From Deltaproteobacteria bacterium ADurb.Bin026 (GTDB lineage: Bacteria > Desulfobacterota > Syntrophorhabdia > Syntrophorhabdales > Syntrophorhabdaceae), in NCBI GenBank assembly GCA_002071245.1, contig MWEV01000114.1, forward strand, positions 1-7,428: 7,428 nt of DNA, read 5' to 3'. Of this stretch, positions 1 through 6,066 are shown piece after piece (position 1 is the first letter of the stretch; every line of letters begins with the position of its first letter). The position numbers and the translations under genes are program-made. Under the pieces are notes generated by a model that saw only the letters and a program-made list of their open reading frames with translations, searched no databases and had not been told where the DNA came from.

Positions 1-359
1 ACGTTTTCAAGAAATAATTTTACAGCGGAAGGCAGCCTTCCTGATTCGACCATTTCTGAGCGGGCTGCTACAACCATATTTACTATGTCCACATTGAAGC
101 GGAGAGGACATTTTATTTCGCAGTTTCTGCATGTGGTGCAGGAATATAATATTTCTGCAAGGTGCTCACTCCATTCGATCTGGGTGTTCAGCCATGCTCT
201 GGTCAGCCATAATCTTCCTCCGCAAGAAAAGGTTTCCATGCGAAAACGGGCATATGGCGGACAGTTGTTAACATCCATCCAGTTTGCAGGAAATTTGCAA
301 TATCCACAACGGAAACAACGATGTATGAGGTCTTTGTATGGAAATTCTGCCATTGTCAT
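1..359 (-). CDS. Fe-S cluster-binding oxidoreductase subunit, N-terminal part (cut by left edge)
   Basis: The first 119 codons of a gene that runs off the left edge, read from the reverse complement. It begins at an ATG that overlaps the stop of the upstream flavoprotein gene in a TAATG junction, so translation is probably coupled; only a weak GGGATG-like site precedes it. Two cysteine groups are visible. The first is C15-x2-C18-x2-C21 followed by C33-Pro and C46. The second is a canonical [4Fe-4S] motif at C74, C77, C80 and C84-Pro. The first group has 11 residues between its third and fourth cysteines, unlike a standard ferredoxin motif. By position next to a GlcD-like flavoprotein and a CCG Fe-S protein, it is probably another electron-transfer subunit of the same complex (GlcF/LutA/HdrD-like), but the diagnostic C-terminal half lies outside the window. 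A second in-frame ATG lies two codons downstream and could be the true start. Confidence 0.85.
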   Translation of the reverse strand, partial: MTMAEFPYKDLIHRCFRCGYCKFPANWMDVNNCPPYARFRMETFSCGGRLWLTRAWLNTQIEWSEHLAEILYSCTTCRNCEIKCPLRFNVDIVNMVVAARSEMVESGRLPSAVKLFLEN

Positions 360-1717
360 TATTTCACATCCCAGTTACCAGGATTCATGATGCCGTTGGG
401 GTCAAGGAGTTTTTTTATCTTTTTCATCAGTTCCCTTGTTGCAGGGTCAAGCCTTTCCATAATCAGTTTTTGCCCGTAAATACCGGGTTTCCAGATAACC
501 CCGCCCAATTCAACGACGATGTCATCTGTTTCATGCAATGCCTCTTTTGCATGTCTGATTGTATCGGGCTCTGCCCTGTTGAAAGCATACGTCCATGCAA
601 ACATCATAGAGTGGCCTACGCCGACGCAACGACCGGTTACGGTATAAGGTATATTGTGTTTTTCCGATATTTTTCTGCCTATTCTGTAACAATCTGGATA
701 CTTTTCTATCGGCATGATACTGCCGACATACTCGAAACCCCCACCTTTTTTGTAATCAGATGTCTTTGATATCTGCGGTCTTTCTAATCCCATTGTAAAT
801 CCAAGGTATGCCCCGTCACCGTTTCTGATATATTCGCCCAGCGTATCATCCCATAGTATTTCCTGTTTCCATTCAAGTTCTTTTTCGGTGTCTGCTGCGA
901 TATTCACTGTGATATGCTGTAACCCATCGGAAAAAGGAGGGATTGCCCTGCTGTATGCGATTATATCTTCTGCCATCTGTGTATGGGTCAGTTTGAATAA
1001 GATTTCAGGGACAAGTTCTTCATTATCAACGACGAATTGACCTGTCCCACGTATGCGCTTTGCAGGGAAAAGCCTCATGGACAGTTTTGTAATGATCCCT
1101 GTTGTGCCGTACCAACCAAGAAAGACATTAATATCCGGCAGTGGGTGATTTGTGAACCATTCGGAACCAACGGCACATGAGCCAAGACGACATATTTCTC
1201 CGGTTGGAAGAACAACTTCCAGACCATTTATCAGGTCAGAATTGAAGCCATAAGGTTGGGCAAGATCGCCCTGACCGTGAATCATCAGATTTCCAGCAAT
1301 TGTAGCTGTGGGGGGCGCACCTGGTTCTGAGTGTGTAAGTTGTGGATGGTGTTTTTCAAGGTATGATGTAAGTTGTGCCTGAGAGACGCCGCATTCGAGC
1401 ACCGCATAGCGTGATTTTTCGTTTACTTCGATTATACGATCCATACGCTTCAGATCAATTAAAATGCCTCCCTTGAGTGGGACAGCAAGGCCGGCAAGAG
1501 ACAATCCGCCGCCTAAAGGTACTACAGGTATTTTGTTCCGGTTGGCGAGGCGCAATATCGCTTGAATCTGTTCTACTGATTCAGGAGACACAACATAGTC
1601 GGGTCGTCGGGGCTCTGCTGTTCCCAGATCAAAAGAATAGATAAATAATTCTTCCTGACGGTTTGAAACATGAGTTTCATCAACGATATCTGCAAGTGAT
1701 CGTAATATATTATCCAT
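359..1717 (-). CDS. FAD-binding oxidoreductase, GlcD/VAO-like family
   Basis: A 452-residue flavoprotein, the usual length for GlcD/D-lactate dehydrogenase-type enzymes. The FAD-binding (PCMH) domain covers about residues 36-218. It shows the VPLGGGLSLAG loop (66-76), EPGAPPTATIAGN (131-143) and GWYGTTGIITKL (201-212). The C-terminal FAD-oxidase domain ends in the family signature LLDPNGIMNPGN (437-448). Such enzymes oxidise a 2-hydroxyacid or a related substrate and pass electrons through FAD to a partner. The flanking Fe-S genes, 2 bases upstream and overlapping by 1 base downstream, suggest a GlcDEF-like or LutABC-like complex. The EPGAPPTATIAGN segment looks more like the vanillyl-alcohol-oxidase branch than the usual glycolate oxidase GlcD, so the substrate is open: lactate, glycolate, another hydroxyacid or an alcohol are all possible. 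GGAG of the upstream gene's last codons serves as ribosome site. No signal peptide or membrane segment is seen, so it is probably cytoplasmic. Confidence 0.93.
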   Translation of the reverse strand: MDNILRSLADIVDETHVSNRQEELFIYSFDLGTAEPRRPDYVVSPESVEQIQAILRLANRNKIPVVPLGGGLSLAGLAVPLKGGILIDLKRMDRIIEVNEKSRYAVLECGVSQAQLTSYLEKHHPQLTHSEPGAPPTATIAGNLMIHGQGDLAQPYGFNSDLINGLEVVLPTGEICRLGSCAVGSEWFTNHPLPDINVFLGWYGTTGIITKLSMRLFPAKRIRGTGQFVVDNEELVPEILFKLTHTQMAEDIIAYSRAIPPFSDGLQHITVNIAADTEKELEWKQEILWDDTLGEYIRNGDGAYLGFTMGLERPQISKTSDYKKGGGFEYVGSIMPIEKYPDCYRIGRKISEKHNIPYTVTGRCVGVGHSMMFAWTYAFNRAEPDTIRHAKEALHETDDIVVELGGVIWKPGIYGQKLIMERLDPATRELMKKIKKLLDPNGIMNPGNWDVK

Positions 1718-1719
1718 GT

Positions 1720-2781
1720 CTATCTCCAGCCCGTTGGTTTCTCGCCAATCGCAAGACGGCAGAGGTCACTCATATGAATGGGTTTGATGCCGTTTTCTGA
1801 AACAATACGTCCCAGCGTCTGGAAACATGCCGGGCAGTTAAATACGCATATCTGTGCGCCTGCCTTTTTCATGTCCTCGATGTTTTTCCGCTGTAGTTCT
1901 CTTGCTCGCTTACGGCTTCCTTCAACTCTTTGCCCTTGAATTGTGCCGGCACAGCATAAGGCATTTTCATCGGAGTATGTTCTTTTTACGATCTCCACAC
2001 CGATGAGCTCAAATATGCGATTGACAAACAGGTGTTTGTCAGGCGACAACCGTGATGAACACGGCCTCTGGTATGCAACTTTCAAATTCATTGGTTTTAT
2101 TAATGCCTTTAGTTCCATGAGGCGTTCAAACAAGAATTCATAAAAGTGTACTGGTTCAAAGGGGACATCGATACCAACTGCCGGACAATAAGACGCATAC
2201 GTGCCGTAGCATTCATCGTGAAAACATATCAGTTGAGTTGGTTTATGTCTTGCAATGGTATTTATGATTCCTGGCAGTCTTTCTTTGATGACTGAACTTT
2301 TGGCATAATGGAGATACATGAGTTGGCAGAAGTAGTGAAACATCTTGCGTGCATCCGTTGATATTACGGGTATATTCTCGAAAAGTTTCCCCTGTATGAG
2401 TGGCATAAGTTCAGAAAAGGCGCCCATATTTAGCGCCGGACCATCTATGGGTTTTATTTCAGGCTCGCCCCTGAATGGTATGCCAAGCTTTATAGCCCTT
2501 TTTATCAATGGTCTTGGTACCGGAGCGCAATCAAGCGCTTCCTGACGTTCTACGATAAGATAAAAGGGATGATTGCCCATCGGACAATATTCTTCGCAGG
2601 CATAGCATGTCACGCAATTGTGAAGTACGAATGAATCTTCGCCTTGGGCAATCTTGATAATCTCATTTTTTGCTGTTTTGCTGTCAATATTCATATATTG
2701 GCACTTTGTAAGGCAAGCTTGAGATGGGCAGTCAAGACATTTTTCAATGTTGAATTTTAATTCATACAATGTTGCCTCCAT
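1720..2781 (-). CDS. CCG-domain (HdrD/GlpC-like) Fe-S oxidoreductase subunit
   Basis: A 353-residue Fe-S protein. The N-terminal ferredoxin part has two [4Fe-4S] motifs: C15, C18, C23, C27 (slightly irregular) and C56, C59, C62, C66-Pro (canonical). The C-terminal half carries one complete CCG motif: C241, then C276-C277 after 34 residues, then C316-x2-C319 after 38 residues. This matches the CCG pattern that binds the unusual cubane pair in HdrB/HdrD. A preceding degenerate CCG-like half contains C186, C191 and C199. The known role of this family is electron transfer, sometimes thiol/disulfide chemistry, next to flavin dehydrogenases. Here it sits 2 bases upstream of the flavoprotein gene, so it is probably that enzyme's electron acceptor. 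The start is uncertain. The ATG at 2781 has no ribosome site ahead of it, whereas a TTG at 2769 (residue 5) sits 5 bases after a GGAGG. The cysteine motifs are the same either way. Confidence 0.92.
   Translation of the reverse strand: MEATLYELKFNIEKCLDCPSQACLTKCQYMNIDSKTAKNEIIKIAQGEDSFVLHNCVTCYACEEYCPMGNHPFYLIVERQEALDCAPVPRPLIKRAIKLGIPFRGEPEIKPIDGPALNMGAFSELMPLIQGKLFENIPVISTDARKMFHYFCQLMYLHYAKSSVIKERLPGIINTIARHKPTQLICFHDECYGTYASYCPAVGIDVPFEPVHFYEFLFERLMELKALIKPMNLKVAYQRPCSSRLSPDKHLFVNRIFELIGVEIVKRTYSDENALCCAGTIQGQRVEGSRKRARELQRKNIEDMKKAGAQICVFNCPACFQTLGRIVSENGIKPIHMSDLCRLAIGEKPTGWR
2767..2779 (-). promoter_or_regulatory. Shine-Dalgarno site favouring a TTG start for the CCG Fe-S protein
   Basis: On the minus strand, GGAGG (2779-2775) lies 5 bases before a TTG codon (2769-2767) that is in frame with the CCG-domain protein. 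The ATG four codons upstream overlaps this GGAGG and is preceded only by CCTAAAAACGC, which has no ribosome-site match. If ribosomes use the GGAGG, the protein starts at TTG and is four residues shorter than the ATG version. This choice is inferred from sequence only. Confidence 0.55.
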
Positions 2782-2868
2782 GCGTTTTTAGGTCAATCGA
2801 CATAAGCTATCTCGAACCCTGTTTATAGTTTTAAAATATAGTTTTACGATTTTTATACCTTGTTTTTA
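2782..2868 (-). promoter_or_regulatory. AT-rich gap with a 9-base direct repeat, possible promoter region
   Basis: An 87-base gap between the radical SAM gene and the oxidoreductase genes, clearly richer in A and T than the flanking genes. The word AAAACTATA (minus strand) occurs twice, at 2845-2837 and 2832-2824, exactly 13 bases apart. TATAAA-like words could serve as a -10 box, but no good TTGACA-like partner stands 16 to 18 bases away. No hairpin followed by a T-run is seen, so there is no clear terminator for the upstream operon. The change in gene content across this gap makes a promoter for the flavoprotein/Fe-S module plausible but unproven. Confidence 0.3.
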
Positions 2869-3642
2869 TTATTCTTTGCCGCGCCTTTTCAGCGTGTCTA
2901 TGTCGCTAATGGGTTTAACATCTTTTTTATTGCTTTCATAGATGGAAATAATATTAAGACCGGTAAAAAAGGTCTTTGCTTCGAGCATCTTTTCTTCTGA
3001 TATTGGCACAATGCTGCATGGTCTAAGCGGGGTGTTAAGCTGCACCTCGTCGGGCATGATCTCTTTTACAGTATTGGCAATATCCGCCGCACAACCGATG
3101 TTATCATCAGTAAACATGATCTGTATGGCGAGTTTACCTTTAAATCCTTTTTTAAATTCCTTAATTCCTTTAACAATAGTGTTAAGCTGTGTTTCGAGAG
3201 GTTTATTAATAATCTCAAAGATGTCCTGCTTGGGGGCGTCGAGCTTTGCGATAACCAAATCGGCATGTGATAGCTCTTCCCTGACATCAGCCCTGTGTAT
3301 CAAAGACGAATTGGTTATTACTGCGATTGGCTCTGTCCTGTTTCTTTGTATAGATTTTATAACGCTGCCAAGATTGGCAGCGAGTGTTGGTTCTCCTCTG
3401 CCTGATAGTGTTATATAGTCAATCGGTATGCCATCTGGTAATCCTTCCAGTTCCTTGATGATGTTGTTTTCAGAAACATACTGGTGTCTTGTTTCGGTAA
3501 ATACCTTTGTTGCCCCAAGTTGACAGTATACACAATCGAAGCTGCATATCTTATCTTTCTGTGATAAAAGATCGATTCCAAGAGAGCTTCCAAGCCTCCA
3601 GGAGGGCACTGGCCCGTATATGTACTTGAATTTATTCTCCAT
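2869..3642 (-). CDS. Radical SAM protein, COG0731-type
   Basis: A 257-residue radical SAM enzyme. It begins with YGPVPSWRLGSSLGIDLL (residues 9-26), typical of the COG0731 group, followed by the cluster-binding motif C33-x3-C37-x2-C40 in CSFDCVYCQLG. SGRGEPTL (80-87) is the GGE-like SAM-contacting element. The rest fits a partial TIM barrel of usual length, and further cysteines are at 184 and 209. Established family chemistry is reductive cleavage of S-adenosylmethionine at a [4Fe-4S] cluster; the substrate of this subgroup is not known to me. Its ATG lies inside the end of the DUF364 gene (11-base overlap in different frames), and an AGGGGG ribosome site lies about 9 bases upstream. The two proteins are therefore likely to be translationally coupled and to work together. 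COG0731 is named for wybutosine-synthesis homologues, but a tRNA role is not supported by anything here. Confidence 0.93.
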   Translation of the reverse strand: MENKFKYIYGPVPSWRLGSSLGIDLLSQKDKICSFDCVYCQLGATKVFTETRHQYVSENNIIKELEGLPDGIPIDYITLSGRGEPTLAANLGSVIKSIQRNRTEPIAVITNSSLIHRADVREELSHADLVIAKLDAPKQDIFEIINKPLETQLNTIVKGIKEFKKGFKGKLAIQIMFTDDNIGCAADIANTVKEIMPDEVQLNTPLRPCSIVPISEEKMLEAKTFFTGLNIISIYESNKKDVKPISDIDTLKRRGKE

Positions 3643-4402
3643 GTGGAACTACCCCCTTTGATGAGAGCCGTTCCCCGATCATTGTGAGTAACTTGATTGC
3701 CCCTGTTCTTTTCAACTGCCTGAAGTTGGCGCCCTCTCTGATGTGTTTAAGCGCCTTTTCTTTATCAAGCACCCTGCTTCCAGATACTATGTCAATACCG
3801 TGCTCAAAAAGCACTTCAGAAAAAGGGGTTGTGGGGCCAAGGAGCATTTTGATAGCTGTGTTGGGACATAGCTTTAACAGATCAGTGAGGGTGTGATTGA
3901 TAAGGGTTGTGCTCGATATTGCAACAATATCAGATATGGGCAAAAATTTTTGTGCGTCAACTTCGGGGTAATCTCCGGGTCTTTGCCATTTTTCGATCAC
4001 CCAAAGGTTCTTTGTTGTTTTTTTCAAATCATCTGTAAAAGGAAAGTGGCCTATTACAGAGACATTCTTGTTTTTTCCGTATTCCAGCAGAATATCAGAG
4101 GCATTTACTTCGGTACACCTTGAATAGTCTGGTTCCAGAAGTGAATTGATGGCTGCAAGACCTACCGATGCACGGGCTATATCGGATGCGAGGGCGAACT
4201 GTGACAATTCTAATGCGGTCATCTCTGTGTATGGTTTTTCAGGGTACATTGCCGTATTTTTGTCTGCGGCACAATCCCGAAACATTGTAGATGATAGACC
4301 GCAATATCTGCTGATTACTGCTGTCCAGAAGATACCTTTTGTAACCTCAATAATTGGGGCATCATAATTGATGTTGCTTATTAAATCCTGAATGATTTTC
4401 AT
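3632..4402 (-). CDS. DUF4213/DUF364 domain protein, putative heavy-metal chelation
   Basis: A 256-residue protein with the two-domain layout of this family. An N-terminal DUF4213-like, enolase-N-like part covers about residues 5-92. A DUF364 part covers about 100-245, with GHFPF (118-122), a central ISDIVAISSTTLIN (156-169) and the hallmark LGPTTPFSEVLFEHGID (188-204). The family is annotated as putative heavy-metal chelation on structural grounds; no firm reaction is known. No membrane segment or signal peptide is visible, so it is probably cytoplasmic. The gene overlaps the radical SAM gene downstream and follows the CDF transporter gene after 84 bases, which supports a metal-linked role by context only. 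Its ribosome site is unusual: GGAGG lies 17 bases upstream of the ATG, farther than normal, and there is no better in-frame start between them. Usual length and no sign of damage. Confidence 0.9.
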   Translation of the reverse strand: MKIIQDLISNINYDAPIIEVTKGIFWTAVISRYCGLSSTMFRDCAADKNTAMYPEKPYTEMTALELSQFALASDIARASVGLAAINSLLEPDYSRCTEVNASDILLEYGKNKNVSVIGHFPFTDDLKKTTKNLWVIEKWQRPGDYPEVDAQKFLPISDIVAISSTTLINHTLTDLLKLCPNTAIKMLLGPTTPFSEVLFEHGIDIVSGSRVLDKEKALKHIREGANFRQLKRTGAIKLLTMIGERLSSKGVVPHGE

Positions 4403-4486
4403 TTTTGGGTTTGAAATATCCTCCTTTTTCGTTTTTGTAAACAGTATGTTTTATCATGAAAGGCTTAGCTAAGCAAATCGGCATTT
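4403..4486 (-). promoter_or_regulatory. Intergenic gap with a 12-base perfect palindrome, possible weak promoter
   Basis: An 84-base gap between the CDF and DUF364 genes. It contains the perfect palindrome GCTTAGCTAAGC (4463-4474), which could be a protein-binding site. As an RNA hairpin it would be weak (4-base stem, 4-base loop), and no T-run follows on the minus strand. A tentative minus-strand promoter overlaps the palindrome: TTGCTT, 17 bases, TAAAAC; both boxes match the consensus only partly. A GGAGG ribosome site for the DUF364 gene lies near the downstream end. I see no coding potential. Confidence 0.3.
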
Positions 4487-5803
4487 TTACCTATTTGCCT
4501 CTAACTTTTCAGTGTATTGTTGTTTTACCAGAGATTCTTCTGCTGGATGTGGTGAGATAATAGGTTCGATATCACCACTGTTATACCTTTTAATGACTTC
4601 CTCAACCGTCATGCCAGCATTGACCCTGAAAATATCTATATAATTGTCTTTAAGCATGTGAAATGCAATCTCTCCTATTTTAGGTGTAAAAACGATATCC
4701 AGATTGTGTTTTATTACCGCCTTTATAACCTTGACTGCAATGTGTATGCGGTCTTTATTGCTCAGGAATTCATTATAATAAAAATCCTCTATCTCCGGCT
4801 TTTCGGTATTGTTTAGCTTAAGAATGATAAAATAAGGGGCTCTCCCGAAGTGTTCGTGTACCCTTGAACTGAAACCGTTTATTTCTTTAACTGGTATAAT
4901 GACAGATAAAGTTTCTAATTGATCTGGTTCGACATGAACAAAAACAGACTCAATTTCCTTATATGCTGTGGTTATAAGGTTTTCAATTTTTTCTGTAATT
5001 TCATGGGCCTTGAAAACAGAAATATTCGGAAGGGTGGTTATACTACATTCCACCATTTTAAAGGGTCCTGATTGCCTGATTTTTATGTTTTTAACATGTT
5101 TGACGCCCTCAACGCTGGTTATCTTTTTGTTTAATTCTGATTGCAGATTTAAATCAAGATTTGCGTCCATAAGGATTAATATTGGTGTCCATATATTTTT
5201 TAAACCAAGCCTCAATATGAGCAGGGCAATAAATATAATGATAGAACCCTCCACATAAGGGATTTTTAAGTGGGACAGGATTATGCCCGCAAATACTACC
5301 ATGGAAACGCCGATATCAAGAAAGGCCTCTGAGGCATTGGCCATAAGTGCTCCGGAATTTATCTGCTTACCTACTTTATTCTCCATCCTTGCGACAAAGA
5401 AAGAGACGAATACTGATATTATGCTGATTATAACGGGCAAAGTTGGAAACGCCTGGCTTGTGGAAAGTACGAAAAACTTTCTATATCCTTCAATCACATT
5501 TTCAATGCCTGCTAATGTAATCAAAACGCCTATTAAGAGAGTTATAAATGTTTCGGCTTTATACAGGCCATAGGGAAAGGTTGCACTTCTCGCACGAGAA
5601 GCAAGCCAGAGACCAAACCATGAAGCAAAGATTGCAAGAACGTCTACACCGCTGTGAAAGGCATCGGCAATAAGAATTCTGGAGTCAAAGAGGTAGCCGA
5701 CAATAAATTTTGAAACTGCCAGGAGGAATATGGCAGTTGTTGCAGTTATAGCTACCCTTTGACCCCTTTTGAGAAGTTCGATATGACTGCTCTTGTTTTC
5801 CAC
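4487..5803 (-). CDS. Cation diffusion facilitator transporter fused to a NifX-like domain
   Basis: A 438-residue inner-membrane metal transporter. Residues 15-212 hold the membrane part with about six helices. The CDF metal site is visible in TM2 as ADAFHSGVD (H50, D54). In TM5 it is ANASEAFLD (E159, D163), where glutamate replaces the histidine found in typical zinc CDFs. Residues 215-293 form the usual cytoplasmic dimerisation domain, ending in FVHVEP. Residues 298-410 are an extra NifX/NifB-type domain starting IIPVKEINGFSSRVHEHFGR, with the family motif HFGRAPYF (318-325). This domain has no cysteine. CDF proteins export divalent metals by proton antiport; the metal cannot be told here, and E159 argues against assuming zinc. 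The GTG start follows an AGAGGTGA ribosome site at good spacing, 21 bases after the zinc-ribbon stop. Typical CDFs have about 300 residues, so the C-terminal extension is the notable addition. Confidence 0.93.
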   Translation of the reverse strand: MENKSSHIELLKRGQRVAITATTAIFLLAVSKFIVGYLFDSRILIADAFHSGVDVLAIFASWFGLWLASRARSATFPYGLYKAETFITLLIGVLITLAGIENVIEGYRKFFVLSTSQAFPTLPVIISIISVFVSFFVARMENKVGKQINSGALMANASEAFLDIGVSMVVFAGIILSHLKIPYVEGSIIIFIALLILRLGLKNIWTPILILMDANLDLNLQSELNKKITSVEGVKHVKNIKIRQSGPFKMVECSITTLPNISVFKAHEITEKIENLITTAYKEIESVFVHVEPDQLETLSVIIPVKEINGFSSRVHEHFGRAPYFIILKLNNTEKPEIEDFYYNEFLSNKDRIHIAVKVIKAVIKHNLDIVFTPKIGEIAFHMLKDNYIDIFRVNAGMTVEEVIKRYNSGDIEPIISPHPAEESLVKQQYTEKLEANR

Positions 5804-5824
5804 CTTTCACCTCTACTGCCCTGG

Positions 5825-6052
5825 TTATTCGATATCAAGAAACTGTCTGGCCATAAAAGAGCCACATTTTGGGCATTGTCTCTGAAAACAGGGAACTCCT
5901 CGTTCGTGTGGAACAACATTCCCGCAGTTTGGGCATATACAATTTGTAGGAGGCCCGCATTGGCCCCATCTTCCCATCATTTTTATCTGCCCCGAAAGGT
6001 CCTTTCTACCTTTTTGTCTCAAACCCCGGTTTTTTCCGAATCCAAATGCCAA
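5825..6052 (-). CDS. Small zinc-ribbon protein
   Basis: A 75-residue protein with seven cysteines. C40-PN-C43 and C60-PK-C63 form a zinc ribbon (rubredoxin-like knuckles), with C55 in the intervening GVPCF segment and C32 and C38 just ahead of the first knuckle. The arrangement CPNCG-x11-C-x4-CPKCG is familiar from small proteins of anaerobes found beside NifX-like and DUF5320 genes, but no biochemical role is known to me. The N-terminus is rich in Gly, Lys and Arg (residues 4-25). Translation most likely starts at TTG (6052-6050), because a near-perfect AAAGGAGG site lies 7 bases before it. That site is formed by the last Lys-Gly-Gly codons of the NifX-like gene, so the two genes are tightly coupled with only 3 bases between stop and start. 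It could bind zinc, iron or another thiophilic metal, or act as an adaptor. Confidence 0.85.
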   Translation of the reverse strand: MAFGFGKNRGLRQKGRKDLSGQIKMMGRWGQCGPPTNCICPNCGNVVPHERGVPCFQRQCPKCGSFMARQFLDIE

Positions 6053-6066
6053 TAATTAGCCTCCTT
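6050..6066 (-). promoter_or_regulatory. Ribosome binding site with TTG start, embedded in the preceding gene's end
   Basis: On the minus strand AAAGGAGG overlaps the final Lys-Gly-Gly codons of the NifX-like gene. The spacer CTAATTA contains that gene's TAA stop, and the TTG start of the zinc-ribbon gene follows. The near-consensus site and 7-base spacing make the rare TTG start convincing and indicate coupled translation. Confidence 0.8.

Noticed and set aside
338..769. Plus-strand 143-codon open frame
   Set aside because: It lies opposite the well-supported flavoprotein gene, has no recognisable domain and no ribosome site, and reads as an antisense shadow.
2942..3418. Plus-strand 158-codon open frame
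   Set aside because: It is antisense to the radical SAM gene, which has clear cluster motifs; the plus-strand product has no recognisable family.
2869..3642. Wybutosine (TYW1) tRNA-modification enzyme
   Set aside because: Only the broad COG0731 resemblance supports it; the gene context is metal-related and bacteria generally lack wybutosine.
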